A DNA stretch of 64,000 nt from Blepharisma stoltei (GCA_914767885.1 CAJZBQ010000016.1:186001-250000), one strand, 5' to 3'. Counted from the first letter of the stretch, positions 22,207 to 33,170 are shown. Translations and numbers: made by a program. The notes: generated from the sequence alone by a model not told the origin.

Positions 22207-22766
22207 AGGAGATCAGCTAATTTCTTCTTTATAGGATATTCACAATATTTTTTGTTAAATCAAGATTTAATAATTCTTAAAAAATTCCATAAATTATTTG
22301 TTTAATATTTGCTATTAAATAACGGGTTGAGCCGGAAAAAAAGGCAGTTTTTTATGCTGCCTTTTTACTGTCAAAAATGGTGTTTTTTTATATCGTTTTT
22401 GCTTAAAATTTCGTCACACGCATTCATTATTTTTACTTATAATTTAGAGATCTATAGTTAATAAATCTATATATATATTTATTAGAGAAGTCTAAATTCT
22501 TGATATATGAATTTTTCAATTTTTATTATGGTTTTTTTATGCAATTTTTGAATAAAAAAATTTGACAGCCAAAAAATATATTGGCTAAGATGCAATGCAA
22601 CTTCTTTCTTCATTTGGCATACGTTTTTAGGTTTTAGAATTAAGATTGCAGCAATTTTGTTATATATTAGATCTCAGAGGCTGCATCTCCAGCTAAATAT
22701 AATTAGATCCTTATAAAATACTTTTCAAAAAGTTGTTTTTCCTGTAAAATCGAGAAAAAAACACAG
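22207..22766. other. Intergenic with a small hairpin
   Basis: Convergent intergenic DNA. The pair AAAAAGGCAG (22338-22347) and CTGCCTTTTT (22357-22366) forms a 10-bp stem with a 9-nt loop about 135 bp past the upstream stop codon. It could be a transcript-end structure or chance; nothing else is seen. Confidence 0.45.
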
Positions 22767-24118
22767 TTAGATTTTTTCCTGATGACCCTTAAATAACTGG
22801 ACGTTTTTGATCTCTAATACCATCATTTTTCTTAAAAATCTTATTTGATTTTGGCAAAAATCCAGGTCTCTTCTGTTTGCTAAACAAGTAAGCGTTTTCA
22901 GCATAAAAACCCCAGAATCATAGCTCCTCTGTGGTTTGAGTGAGCAAAGCCATTATAAAAAAATTATTTAAGGGGAAAATCAAACTTCTGTGAGTAATCA
23001 AAAAAAAATTTAATATATATGTGATAGTCGCTATAATGAAGCTCTTATGAGTTTATATTCTAAAACATAAATTTACTAATTAAATTTTACTTTCCAATTA
23101 GATTAAACTTTAAAAAAAAATTAGTCCCGTTTAGCAAATTTTTTTGTCTGTCAACAGAGGGGAAGTAAGGAAAAGTTTGTTCTGGGACTTTCATTTCATT
23201 CCAATCATACGGCTCATTTTCTCCATTCTGAATAACACACACAAATTTTTCTAAAATAGAGCACACATAATCAAAATTCGCATCTCCCATGCTATCAAAA
23301 TAATCAATACTTTTATAATCATTATTTATCAAAGCTGCCACCCAATGATTATTCTTAAGCAAAACTGGAAAAATAAGCTGATCTGCATATATATTGTCTC
23401 CAATAGTTCGTTTTAAATGCGCAATTAGTCTATCAGAATCCCATTCATTCCTCATTTCCATATCTTCTAGCATCGAAAACATTTTGTGATCAAAAATAAC
23501 CATTGAGTCTGGAGTATCTATTAAGCCTACATAAAAATCAATAACTTTTTCATTCACATGGGATTGCGGTTTCAAGGTCTTTATATCGCTATAAGTCACA
23601 GCTTGCAAATGATTTTGGCTAAAGATTTCTTTGTTTTTAAAGCAATTAAAAATCCTTTCGACTTCTATCATTTCTTCAAAAGTCAAGGCATGCTTCGGAT
23701 TTTTGAGTTTATGGCTGGAATCTGAGTCGTCTGTGCTGTTGATAGTTTTATTTGATAGTTTTTCTGAGCTTGCACTTTTAGAATGCTCAATTAGGTGGCC
23801 AACGATAATATTGGCCACACTCTTCATTGTTTTTACTTTTTCTTTTAATTGGAGAGGAGAGTTTTCTTCTTCTTTTGTAACGACAGATCTGTAGAGCTCA
23901 TGAGGATCTTGAATATTTGATACCCAGTGAGTGGGCTGAGAATCTTCATTGGATGCATTTTGTGTATAAGACTCAATTTCTGAATTTTTCCTCAGGTGTA
24001 AATCGATATCAACTTTTTTCCTTTTTAGGTTGATAAGCTTATCGTCACTGCTTGATCTGCTTCTTTTCATTGATATGAAGTTTAGGACATGTGCAAGCGA
24101 ATTCTTAAGGATATCCAT
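22767..24118 (-). CDS. Ulp1/SENP-like C48 protease homologue with Ser at the catalytic Cys
   Basis: Exons 24118-23166 and 22920-22767 give 368 codons. The N-terminus is basic with nuclear-localisation-like clusters (MKRSRSSSDD, LKRKKVD). The C-terminal half is a C48 fold: NHWVAALIN (His258), DYFDSMGD (Asp275), EQTFPY with Gln314, then YDSGVFMLK and MMVLEI. In SUMO/NEDD8 proteases this last motif is DCGVF; here the joined codon is TCT, Ser320. His, Asp and Gln are kept, so this is either a non-catalytic SUMO-binding protein or an unusual enzyme. The active-site motif is assembled only after IES removal. Confidence 0.85.
22921..23165 (-). mobile_element. Decayed MITE IES (245 bp) at the protease active site
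   Basis: TAs are at 22921 and 23166. Reverse orientation: TAGCTCCTCTGTGGTTTGAG outer end, the ATATATATGTGATAGT middle, GTCAACAGAGGGGAAG right end. Excision joins TTT CCT TA to T GAT TCT GGG. Confidence 0.87.
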
Positions 24119-24320
24119 ATTCCAAAAATGTATTTAACATTATGATAAAGTTATTTTTAACTATTGCGAAGACTCTATTACAATTCGAGAATAATTAATA
24201 CTTACATCAAGAAATCTAGGCTTAAAAATAATTTTTTAATGCTATATAAGCCATTGATAATATTAAAAAAATAGAAAGAGATATAGCTCAAATTAATGAA
24301 TTTTAGTATAAATAAAACGA

Positions 24321-27300
24321 TTATTTTTTATATTGATTTATATTCCCAAGCGCAATCCTACCCATTTTATTTTGGAGATCTGGAGGAGGATTTTGGATTT
24401 CTTTGTAAGCTTCAATTAATATATCGTATTTCTTTTGGTGCTTTAATAAAGATATGCTTTCATAAATTCCTCTAAAACTGTTTATTTTAGCAGAATCATT
24501 TGGAAAACCTCTCATTCCATCAATTCAGTTCTTTGCAAATTCACTTAAAATAGTAGACAAAGCATTCGGATTCGAGAGCCCAAGCATTCCAATCGATAAA
24601 TAAATTGAGCTTCTAAGCTTTTGGCTACAGTTATTTAATCTAGCTGCCAGCATCATTCTTTCAGCGATTTCTGGTACTAGCTTGCTTGTTTCCTCAGGAT
24701 ATTTAATAGAAAAATTCCCTAAATCCCCTTGAGTGAACTAAACATTGGAAAAACTCTATTTTTTGCCCAAAAACCCACCCTCCGTGAGCGAACAAAAAAT
24801 TTTTTTGATATACAAATTTGATATACAAGTGATTATTAGTATAATGAAATTCCTAGATAATTCCTGCTTAATTTAAACAAATTGCATTTTAAAATATTAA
24901 ATTAAATTAATTTTTACTTCTCAATTTTTACGAAATGAATTTTATTAAATTAAAAATAAATTTAAAAAAAAAAAATGAACAAAATTTTTTGTTCGTTCAT
25001 GGATGGGGGGGGGGGGGAGTAAGGCTTCAGAGGCTATTGCTATGGTTTTTAAAGAATTTCTTCTCACATCAAGCATCTCCAATAATTTATATATAAACTT
25101 AGATGATATAGAGTCAAATTCATTAGTAAATCCAAGCAAGTTTATCATGAATTTTAAGCAGTTTTCAAGCACAATATTATCTCGAGAATTCAAGCAAAAT
25201 TCCAATGTAGGGACAAGCGAGTAGCTTTTTGGCTTTAAGACATTTGATTTCAGAATTTCTATAATTAAATATAAGCAAGTGTTGAAAAGCTCAGGATTCC
25301 TTCTGGAAACTGATACTTCAATAACTCTCTGAGCTTTTGTCAAAACGCTTTTTAAGTATTTTCTCAAGCCTTCAGATGAAGCTTTTATTATTGCTATCAT
25401 CAAATTAAATGCAATGGCTAATGCTGGATTATCATCTTGGATACCTCTTACTATATTATTTAATATTACATTTGTATCAAAAAATTTAAAGATTTTTGAT
25501 ATAAATTAAAACTAACAAATAAATACTTATAAGAGATGATACGTTTATTATCATATGCATGCCATTTTGAGTTTGGTATGTTGAAACCAAATATACGCTT
25601 CAAAACGCAGATTTTAGTGCGGAAAATTCATCATTTGAAATTTAATATGAAAATGGCGTATAACGGCCATAAGAAATAGGGATTAGAGCAAAAATATGTT
25701 CTATATTTAATAAGCGAGTTAGAGAATCGAATAAAACTGCGAAAATGGAAATTCTGCTATTACTGTTATCCAAAAGCTCATTATAGCTTATAACTAATTC
25801 ATACAAAGGCTCTAGGATTTTATCAAGGCTGTTTTTGTCTCATTCTTCCAGTGGTGCTAAAAGCTGAATTGCACACTCTCTCGAAAATTCATTTACTTCC
25901 TCAGGCTTCGTTTTTATTATTTCCAATAGTGCAGAACAAGCTATGACCCCTATTTCTTTATCATTTCCATTTATAAGATTTAAAAGCCTTCAAATATAAT
26001 TTTTAAATTGTGCACTTTGAATAATTTCATTTGGATACACAGATATCATAGAAATGACTGTACTAATCAATTGTTTTTTATCGTGCTGCAAAAATCTCAT
26101 GATATATGATATATTATTCCTTACATAATTATGGATTTCATTTCCAGAGTTAGATAAACATGCCAAAGCTTTTATGGCTGCTTCTGCTTTTATTCAGTTT
26201 TCATTGTGGATTTTGCTGTCTATAAATTCTTGTAGTGCAGTAAAGCAAGGCTCTTTAAAATGAGGTGCGAGTAATTCAAGCAGCTCAATGCTGCAATTTC
26301 TTATAATTTCAGAGCTAGGAGAGCTGTCTATAATCAAGTTGCTTATAGAAGCTTCTAATCCTCCTGAGCAAATATTTTTTTTCACAGATATTTGATTTTT
26401 TTTTTAAGTTAAATTTTTTCCAAAATACTTTTATTAACAAAATTTTATGCTCCTACGGAGGGTATTTCTTCAATGGTTTGGCTTGTTCATGGAGGGATAA
26501 GAGACTTAAAAGAGAAGGATAAATAGGAATTTTTGCAATAATACAGAATTTCCAAAACTCACAGCAAATTTTTAGCTTACTTCTTAAGCCTTTTATCATT
26601 AATTTAGAGCAATCTTGAATTCTGGCTGATATTAGGTTTTTGTGTCCTGCTCCAATAGTTAAAAATCCACTTGCAATTGCTTCTAAAGTCTGGTCTAGTT
26701 CAGAGTTATTTAATTTCAATAGGGCATCTAAATAAGAAATTATATAAGAATCAACGACTTGCAAATTGAGTGCAATTAAATTGTTCATACAATAAATTGC
26801 ATTTACCTGTTCTCTTTGTGTTTGAGATATCAATTTTTGAGAAATATTTCTTAAAGCCTCAGTGCTGGTATTTAACTCTACCTTTTTTGAGCTTGCTTTA
26901 TTTAAAATCAAAGTCAATGCTCGAATAGCAGCATTATTAAAAATATAAAGAAAAAGACTTTTAGGGTAAAAACATATAAGAAATTCCAAATAGCAGAATA
27001 TAATTTAAAAATTTATATTTAAATAAAACAATCGCAGCATTCGAATCAAGGCTGTTGCTAACTCCCCCCCCCCTCCGTGAGTGAACAAAAAAATTTTGTT
27101 CACTCACGGAGGGGGGTTAATTTTTTTTTTAAAACAAAATTATATATAAATTTTATAAAAAATATTTTTTTTCGAAATTTAAAAAAATCCTAATTCGCAA
27201 AAATTGGAAAGCAAAAATTAATTTAATTTATAAAATTTATGTTTTAAAGAGCAATTTGTTTTTAAAATTAAACAGAATTAGCTCTAGATTTCATTATACT

Positions 27301-27820
27301 AATTATCATTTATATATCAAATTTTTTTTCCATAAAAAAATTTTCTATTAAAAAAATTTTTGTTCACTCACGGAGGGTGGGTTTTTGGGCAAAAAATAGG
27401 GATTTTTCTAATGGTTTTGTTCACTCACGGAGGGGGGGGGGGAGTAAGCAGCTCAATTATTTGTGGACAGGTGTCTTGAGTGTTATACAAAATATTCGCT
27501 AATTCTATCATATATGATGATACCTCGGGATCATCTAAATACATTACGATATTTTGCTGCATAAATATCATGCATTCTGCAGAAATCTCTCTTTTTAGTT
27601 TCAAGCTTGATATTATATAATCATTTATGAGATTTCTAAGTGTAGGCTGTAAAGATATGTTTCTTGACATAAACATTAAATAGCATGACAAGTAGGGGTC
27701 ATCTTTATATTTGTCTAAGCAGACCCAAAAGTTTTGGTTGGGCTTTCGTCTTTTGTTTTTGGATGCGTCTAAAAGAGCTTTAGTAATTCCTTGCAAAGTA
27801 GGCATATGAGGCTGCCACAT
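24321..27820 (-). CDS. Transportin-type importin-beta (nuclear import receptor)
   Basis: Exons are 27820-27445, 27058-27030, 26923-26498, 26355-25677, 25486-25020 and 24719-24321 (2376 nt, 791 codons), somewhat shorter than animal transportins (about 890). The N-terminus MWQPHMPTLQGITKALLDASKN matches the transportin start (W-x-P...L..I...L..S). HEAT-like helical pairs fill the body (LITTI-type repeats such as SAQFKNYIWRLLNLINGND; VIACSALLEIIKTKPEEV). The C-terminus FAKNWIDGMRGFPNDSAKINSFRGIYESIS corresponds to the transportin C-terminal repeats that bind PY-NLS cargo. Trp in WIKAEAA and NWIDG comes from TGA. Five IESs interrupt it. Confidence 0.85.
24720..25019 (-). mobile_element. Partly decayed MITE IES (300 bp)
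   Basis: TAs are at 24720 and 25020. Reverse orientation; outer end TAAATCCCCTTGAGTGAAC, intact internal copy CCTCCGTGAGCGAAC (about 24778-24792), hairpin side shortened to TTGTTCGTTCATGGATGG. Excision joins GAA GCC TTA to GGG AAT. Confidence 0.9.
25487..25676. other. IES of 190 bp in the transportin gene
   Basis: TAs are at 25487 and 25677. Excision joins ATC CCT to AAA TTT TTT GAT, restoring the helix ALIPKFFDTNVIL. Contains loosely inverted CATGCCATTTTGAG / AAAATGGCGTAT segments; no CTCC ends. Confidence 0.65.
26356..26497. mobile_element. Decayed MITE-like IES (142 bp)
   Basis: TAs are at 26356 and 26498. Remnants of the outer and internal arms are visible (GTTCATGGAGGGA at the right, CTACGGAGGG at about 26453-26462). 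Excision joins CTC TTA to GAA GCT in frame. Confidence 0.72.
26924..27029. other. Direct-repeat-bounded IES (106 bp)
   Basis: AATMGCAGCATT at 26924-26935 and 27030-27041 (11 of 12 identical) lies in the same codon phase, both sides encoding NAAI. Keeping one copy gives LDSNAAIRALTLILNK. A TA-only alternative (26926/27020) adds four residues and also keeps frame. Confidence 0.58.
27059..27444 (+). mobile_element. Full-length MITE IES (386 bp)
   Basis: TAs are at 27059 and 27445. GTGAGTGAAC subtype, forward orientation, all three arm positions intact. Excision joins GAG CTG CTT to AGC AAC AGC. Confidence 0.95.
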
Positions 27821-28010
27821 AATATATGTTAACTTATTTATAAAGAGGATTTAAATTAGCAGTTGAAATAATGAAATGATTCAAATATTTATTGATGATA
27901 GCTGAAATGAGTATTTCTTTGTCTGATCTCTCTTTTTGCAGCCCAACTCATTTTAGGGAAAATTATCTTTAATTGATCCTATTAATTATAAAGGCTATTA
28001 TTTAGTTTCT

Positions 28011-28490
28011 CACTCCCCCTTTTTGAGCGTGCAAAAAATTTGTTCGCTAAAGAAGGTTTAACTTTTATTTTTTAAAAATTTCTTTATGAATTCTATAGTC
28101 AATTATTTTAAAAAAAATCCCCAGTTCGCTAAAATTGAAAAGCAAAAATTAATTATTGTGAAATTTATAGATATTTCATGATATAATTCATGCATAATTT
28201 TTTTTGTATTCATAAGTGAAAAAATTTTTAAAAATGTCAAAAAAATTGTGACATGTCATAGAATCAATTTTATATGTAATGGCATGTCAAACTTTTTTGG
28301 CATTTTAAAATTAATTTACCATAGAAAGCAAAATGAAATTTCACCAATTCATTATACTAATTATTCAATTGGATATCAAAAATATTTTTCATAAACAATT
28401 TGATATTTAAAAATTATTTTTTGCTCACGAAAGATGGTTTTTTACCTTAAAATAGGGATTTTTAATATTTTTTTTCGTTCACAGAGGGTA
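28011..28490 (+). mobile_element. Decayed intergenic MITE
   Basis: Left CACTCCCCCTTTTTGAGCGTGC and its partner TTGTTCGCTAAAGAAGG; right GCTCACGAAAGATGG internal and GTTCACAGAGGG outer copies. It is longer than intact members partly because of a nested palindrome at 28231-28306. Confidence 0.75.
28231..28306. repeat. Palindrome nested inside the decayed MITE
   Basis: The arm AAAATGTCAAAAAAATTGTG-ACATGTCA pairs with TGGCATGTCAAAC-TTTTTTGGCATTTT. Other family members have no counterpart at this place, so it looks like a later insertion. Confidence 0.65.
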
Positions 28491-28584
28491 AAGTCAGGAT
28501 TTTTGATTCCATATATAAATATTCACATAAATAGTACAATAACTTACATTATTCAAAAAGACATTAATTGATATATCGTCACTA

Positions 28585-29226
28585 TTAAATATTTTTTAAA
28601 AGAATGTCTATGAAAGCTCTATAAAAATCTGATCTCCTCCCTAATCCCAAATTTACCATTGAAGTTGGAATACTCCCTTTTGGATCAGCAAGACCAACTG
28701 TTGTAAGATGTGTTTTTTCTTTATTTCCACTTAAAGGCTCAAAAATATGCAGCCCATATTTTACATCACATCTTACAGCATTTTCAGCAGTTTCTACCCC
28801 ATCATAATTAATAGAAGTATCTACAAACCCACAAGTATTTTCATCAAACTGCAATTTCTTACAAAAAATCACCGCTTCTCTATCAGAAATCCCAGGAAAA
28901 GGCACATGAATTAAATCATACATAACTTTTCCAGTCCCATTCGAAAAACTTCTAACCATTTCAGACCTCAGAACAATTTCTCTATTTAGCTCATAATGCG
29001 ATTTTTGTAAATTTTCATAAAAATAATCACAGACTTTATTAGGAGGCCTATCAATATATGCTTCAATTTTTATCTTGTCTAGGCCATATTCAGTCGGTTT
29101 TCTAAACGTATAAAGGTCAGCCCAATCTTTAATAGGTTCCCATCCTGATATATCGGACAGCTCATTCATTGCTTCAGTATATGCTGCTTCTAGCTTCTCT
29201 AAAACCTCTGGGCTTTCTTCTTCCAT
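28585..29226 (-). CDS. START-domain lipid-transfer-like protein
   Basis: A 213-codon intact gene. The whole length is a START-type fold: WEPIKDWADLYTFRKP, then IEAYIDRPPNKVCDYFYEN (helix over the cavity), VMYDLIHVPFPGISDREAVIFCK (typical START core), and a C-terminal helix SDFYRAFIDILLKNI. There is no signal or membrane segment, so it is probably cytosolic, carrying or sensing a lipid. It follows the phosphatase gene on the same strand with a 13-bp gap, the tightest spacing here. Confidence 0.85.
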   Translation of the reverse strand: MEEESPEVLEKLEAAYTEAMNELSDISGWEPIKDWADLYTFRKPTEYGLDKIKIEAYIDRPPNKVCDYFYENLQKSHYELNREIVLRSEMVRSFSNGTGKVMYDLIHVPFPGISDREAVIFCKKLQFDENTCGFVDTSINYDGVETAENAVRCDVKYGLHIFEPLSGNKEKTHLTTVGLADPKGSIPTSMVNLGLGRRSDFYRAFIDILLKNI

Positions 29227-29239
29227 TTTAATAAAGTTA

Positions 29240-29857
29240 TTACCTAGTTAAAATCTCAGGACATGTCCAGCTAAATTCAACTTTTTCTGGGACTCCATTC
29301 TTTAGCTCAATTCCTACAATTGAGGCATTTGATACAGCATCTGTATGCCCAAGAGGAATAGTCAATGTACATATAAGCCCTCCATGGGAAACACAAAGGT
29401 AAACGCCATCTTCAGCTAATTTTTCTTTAAAAAATTTAACTGCACGGTTTTTTACCATCACCCAGCTTTCTCCATTTGGGGCTTGATAGGTAGGACTGTT
29501 TACTGTAGCTTGAAGCTCTGGCATTGTATCAAAATGCTCCCCTTCGTGGTCTCCAAAGTAACATTCTCTCAGCCTTTCGTCAATTCGAAAAGGGTATGAA
29601 TAAAGAGTGGCAAATAAAGTTGTGTCTATGCATCTTTTTAAATCTGAAGAATAAATCCCTTTGAATTGTGAGTAAAAAGGGTGGAGCCCTTGATATAATA
29701 AGTTTGCTTGGCGCTTGCCGTAGTCACTGAGCTTGCTGTCAGTCCAGCCTGCTAAAGTACCTGCTAAGTTGCAAACACTCTCAGCATGCCTTAGCATGAT
29801 CACTCTTGTACCTGGCTTGAGAAATGCTTGGGATAAATGCTGACTGAGCAATTCCAT
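29240..29857 (-). CDS. Histidine phosphatase / phosphoglycerate-mutase family protein
   Basis: A 205-codon intact gene. It has the catalytic LRHAES motif (His about residue 23), SDLKRCIDTT, ECYFGDHEGE, and the second catalytic His in CVSHGGLICT. The length suits small fructose-2,6-bisphosphatase/TIGAR-like or dPGM-like members; I cannot tell phosphatase from mutase. No targeting signal. Divergent from the glutaminyl-cyclase gene, 79 bp apart. Confidence 0.88.
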   Translation of the reverse strand: MELLSQHLSQAFLKPGTRVIMLRHAESVCNLAGTLAGWTDSKLSDYGKRQANLLYQGLHPFYSQFKGIYSSDLKRCIDTTLFATLYSYPFRIDERLRECYFGDHEGEHFDTMPELQATVNSPTYQAPNGESWVMVKNRAVKFFKEKLAEDGVYLCVSHGGLICTLTIPLGHTDAVSNASIVGIELKNGVPEKVEFSWTCPEILTR

Positions 29858-29936
29858 TTAATATTGTGAAATTGATATAAAAGAATTTAGTTATTTAAAG
29901 ATATCCGTTGATATTAATGCTTAATTCTTATAATAT

Positions 29937-31366
29937 ATGGCTTTTGTGATTTATTTATTGCTTTCAGTTTGCTTGTGCATAAAATGGTATGATGAGCTAG
30001 CCTGCTGTAGCTGGGAGATTCATTGGGAAAGCCGGGGGCCTTGCATGAGGGAGGCAGCATTCGGAAATGTTTACCTGGCCAGGTTTTACTTGGTTTGGAG
30101 GAGCGTAATGTCGATTTGAGCCGATGCCAGCTTGCATCCAGGCCAAGGTTGGTTTTACTTGGTTTGGTGGAGCGCAATGTAGGGTTGAGCCGACCAGCAT
30201 ACTTGCATCTAGGTCAAGGTTTTACCTAGCGGGGACTTTGCCTACTGGAGTTGGAAAGGGGGGGACGCCCAGTAAGGTCAGAGGATGCCACTTGACCAAT
30301 GGGGGAAAATCCCTTACACTATACAAGGCGTTGCGTTCTGGGGCTTTGAGTTCCATTTTGGTATCAGCCCGACTAGAAAATTCATTTTTCGAATTTTCTG
30401 GAAGGCAAACCCAGTTGACGTGCGACATGATGGCCCCAACGTCCTTGACTATCAGGTAGCAAGTGCAAGACTGTCCGTGAGTAGCAACACAGCGAAGGCC
30501 ATGTCCGGACTGGCAAGCATAGCGGTGGCGCATTATGCGGAGGTGAGTATTGCAGGCACTTCTCTATAAGTAATTAAGTTAATCTTTCAGTCTGCTTAAT
30601 ATCTGCCCAGGAGAGTATCATTATTCATGGGTACAAAATTGTCAACACTTTTCCACATTCTAGCCAAGATTTTACGTAAGTCTTATGCAGCCAAGGATTT
30701 CTTATCAAAGGAAGCTCTATTTATCAATCAACAGGGTTATATGGAAAAAGCGAGCTTCAGCAGCTTGATTTACTTGACAATTCAAAAATCAAGTCAAAAC
30801 CTCTTACTAGCAACTACTTTGGGGAAGGCTTAACAGACTTAAATAGCAAGCTTTATCAGTTGACTTGGAAAGAAAGCAATATGATGGTTTACGACATAGA
30901 GACTTTTAATCTTATAGAAACAGTTCAATATCCTGACATTCTTAAAGAAGGCTGGGGAATCTGCTCAGATGGGTCTTATCTTTATATATCAGATGGATCA
31001 AATAAAATTTATGTGATGGACCCTGAAGATTATTCAATTATTAGAACTATTTTTGTCACTTCTTTAGGTAACAGAATAGCAAAAATCAATGAGCTTGAAT
31101 GGATTGATGGAGAAATCTGGGGAAATATTTGGTATGAGCATTATATTATAAGGATTGATCCAAGCACTGGAAATGTTAATTCTTGGGTAAACTTAAATGG
31201 AATAGATCAAGTTGGGGAATATAATTCGTGGAATGGAGGAGATGTATTGAATGGCATTGCGTATAATACTGGAAATATTTATGTTACTGGGAAGAGATGG
31301 AATCATATATATCAGATAGAGCTAGAAGGTACAACTATATCTTATGAGATCCCTATACATTTTTAG
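29937..31366 (+). CDS. Secreted glutaminyl-peptide cyclotransferase (plant/bacterial type)
   Basis: Exons 29937-29987, 30632-30675 and 30691-31366, with a 644-bp IES and a 15-nt intron (30676-30690), give 256 codons. The first exon encodes a signal peptide (MAFVIYLLLSVCLC). The mature part starts YKIVNTFPHSSQDFTQGF, the family signature, followed by YQSTGLYGKS, NYFGEGLTDL, YQLTWKE, YDIETF, GWGICSDG and ELEWIDGEIWGNIWY, the blades of a five-bladed propeller. The enzyme would cyclise N-terminal Gln of secreted peptides to pyroglutamate. Without IES removal the signal peptide is cut off from the enzyme. Confidence 0.9.
29988..30631. other. GC-rich IES (644 bp) with tandem repeat
   Basis: TAs are at 29988 and 30632; excision joins AAA TGG TA to C AAA ATT. 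The interior is far GC-richer than its surroundings and holds a tandem repeat of about 69 bp (units start at 30082 and 30151 with GGTTTTACTTGGTTTGG, and a partial third at 30218). No MITE ends and no transposase-like frame. Confidence 0.75.
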
Positions 31367-31455
31367 TAAAATCTATGTTAATAAACATCGTTAATCAGTA
31401 AATATTATGAAGTAAAATTGATACAGATTAAAAGACCGTTATATTAATTTCACGC

Positions 31456-33009
31456 TTAATAGCGATTCAAGTCATACTCTGAAACTCCAAATGGGCTTTC
31501 AGATCTCGATATAATTGACAAATTCAATGGTGAAATCGGTCTTTCATTAGGTGACGCTCTACTAATATCTAATTTTGTCCTCAAATTTGACTTGCTCCTA
31601 GAAGTGCTATAAATCCCTTCTCTTTTAATAGTCTCACTCAGTTCATTTTCTGCCGCTAATTTGCTTTTCGCTTTCAGTAGTTTCCCAATTAAAAACTTGA
31701 TTTCATTCTTCAAAGCCTGCTCATTTTCGTTTCTTTTCTGGTCAATTGAAGCTTTATCAAGCTTATTCTGCTTAAGCTCCAGCATAATTCTATCAAGCTC
31801 TAACTGAATCCTTTCTTTTTGCAATAAAATTTTTTCGATCTGCATTTTAAGGTCTTTAATTTCTTTATCTTTTTTTTCGCAAAGGGTTTCTGCTAATGAT
31901 AAATGTTCATAAAGCTGCTGTGTGTTCATGGATTCATATCTTCCATAAGATTTATTCAGTCTTGGGGTGAGTTCTTTTGAGCTTTTAAAGGGCCGATCTT
32001 CAACGACTCCTTTTACTCTTCATTCATTGATTTCTGGGAGAGTCCCTGAGAGCTCGTTTTCAGTTTGTGTAAGGTTGATTCTGAATGATTTTTCAGTTTC
32101 TTGCATTCGATGGATAGGAGAGCTCCGAGTGCTTCTATATTTGTCGAGTTCTACTTCAAGCTCATCAATTTTTTTGACCATGCCTTCTACTTCTTCGTTT
32201 TGGTATCTGTCCATTTTTCCACTTTGTTGTCGAAGTTTGGCTTGGAGATTTTTGATTTGGGCTCTTAAAGCTTCATTTTCTTTGTTAAAAAGAGTTTTCA
32301 GTTCAAGGATAGCGGCATCTGCTTCTTGTCTGACAGTTAAAATTTCGTTTCTGGATTCTTCTTTAAGGATGTCAGCTTCTCTTCTGACATCTTGCATTTT
32401 CAATTCAGTTTTCAATTTATAGAGCTCGTGGCCGTGGTTTTTATCATCTTGGTTTACTTTTGAAGACTGTTCTAAGGAAAGCTTATCAGCTTCCAATTTC
32501 TGTATTCTTGACAACAAATCAAATTTTTCAGATTCAAAAATTATAGGGGTTTTCCCTATATAGCCCGATAAGAGCCGTGGGTTCTCCGTGGAATCCCTCT
32601 GTTGGTCAAACCAGCAGAGGGATTCCACGGAGAACTCACGGCCCTTATAGGGCTATATAGGGGAAAACACCTATACTTTTTGGTGCTTTAAGTCTAGCTG
32701 AAGTTCTTTCACTGACAAACTAAGCTCGTTATTCTGCTTTTCAAGACTGTTTATTTGTTCCTTATGCCTAGCTTTGGTTTGTTGAATATCTTTCATAAGC
32801 TGTTCGTTAGATTTTTGAAGTTCTTCAATTGTGTGATCCTAACTAGATTTTACTTTAATAGGGTTTGGATCATTTACAGTCATAGCTTGTAGTAGAGATT
32901 CGTTTACTTTTTTTAGGTTTTGTTCTCGTTTTTTGGCATCGTCAAGCTCTATTTGAAGAAACTCAAGACGCTGAAGAAGCAAAGCTTCTTGAATTCCATT
33001 AGATGACAT
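31456..33009 (-). CDS. Long coiled-coil protein (468 aa)
   Basis: Exons are 33009-32854, 32838-32674 and 32541-31456, with a 15-nt intron (32839-32853) and a 132-bp palindromic IES. One TGA-encoded Trp occurs (NEWRVKG). Almost the whole protein is heptad helix (RLEFLQIELDDAKKREQNL; IFESEKFDLLSRIQKLEADK; KLRQQSGKMDRYQNEEVEGM; LQKERIQLELDRIMLELKQ) and the C-terminus is Ser-rich (RASPNERPISPLNLSIISRS). Likely structural or cytoskeletal; no specific family assigned. Confidence 0.82.
32542..32673. repeat. Near-perfect palindromic IES (132 bp)
   Basis: TAs are at 32542 and 32674. The two halves are almost exact reverse complements with arms of about 60 bp, meeting at TTGGTCAAACCAG. Arm features: GGGGTTTTCCC, TATATAGCCC, TTCTCCGTGGAATCCCTCTG. 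Excision joins AAA GTA to ATT TTT GAA in frame. Confidence 0.92.
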
Positions 33010-33170
33010 TTTTAGTTTGATAACGATGCTGATTTATTAAAAATTCTTTTCTTTAGGTATTATGATTTAGGGTATTTTAGTATTTTTATATACTGCTTGG
33101 TTTAGCTAAATTATAAATCTAATAATTAATGAAAGACATTGATTGTAAGCTTTCTTTCTAAGTCCTTAGG

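Larger units (their letters stand above)
27821..28584. other. Intergenic containing a decayed MITE with a nested hairpin
   Basis: The only structure is the degraded MITE at about 28011-28490; the flanks (27821-28010, 28491-28584) are plain AT-rich DNA. Confidence 0.65.

Noticed and set aside
30023-30569. Several overlapping frames of 67-111 codons in the GC-rich block
   Set aside because: GC-rich repeat DNA naturally lacks stop codons; frames occur on both strands, follow the tandem repeat, and lie inside an inferred IES.
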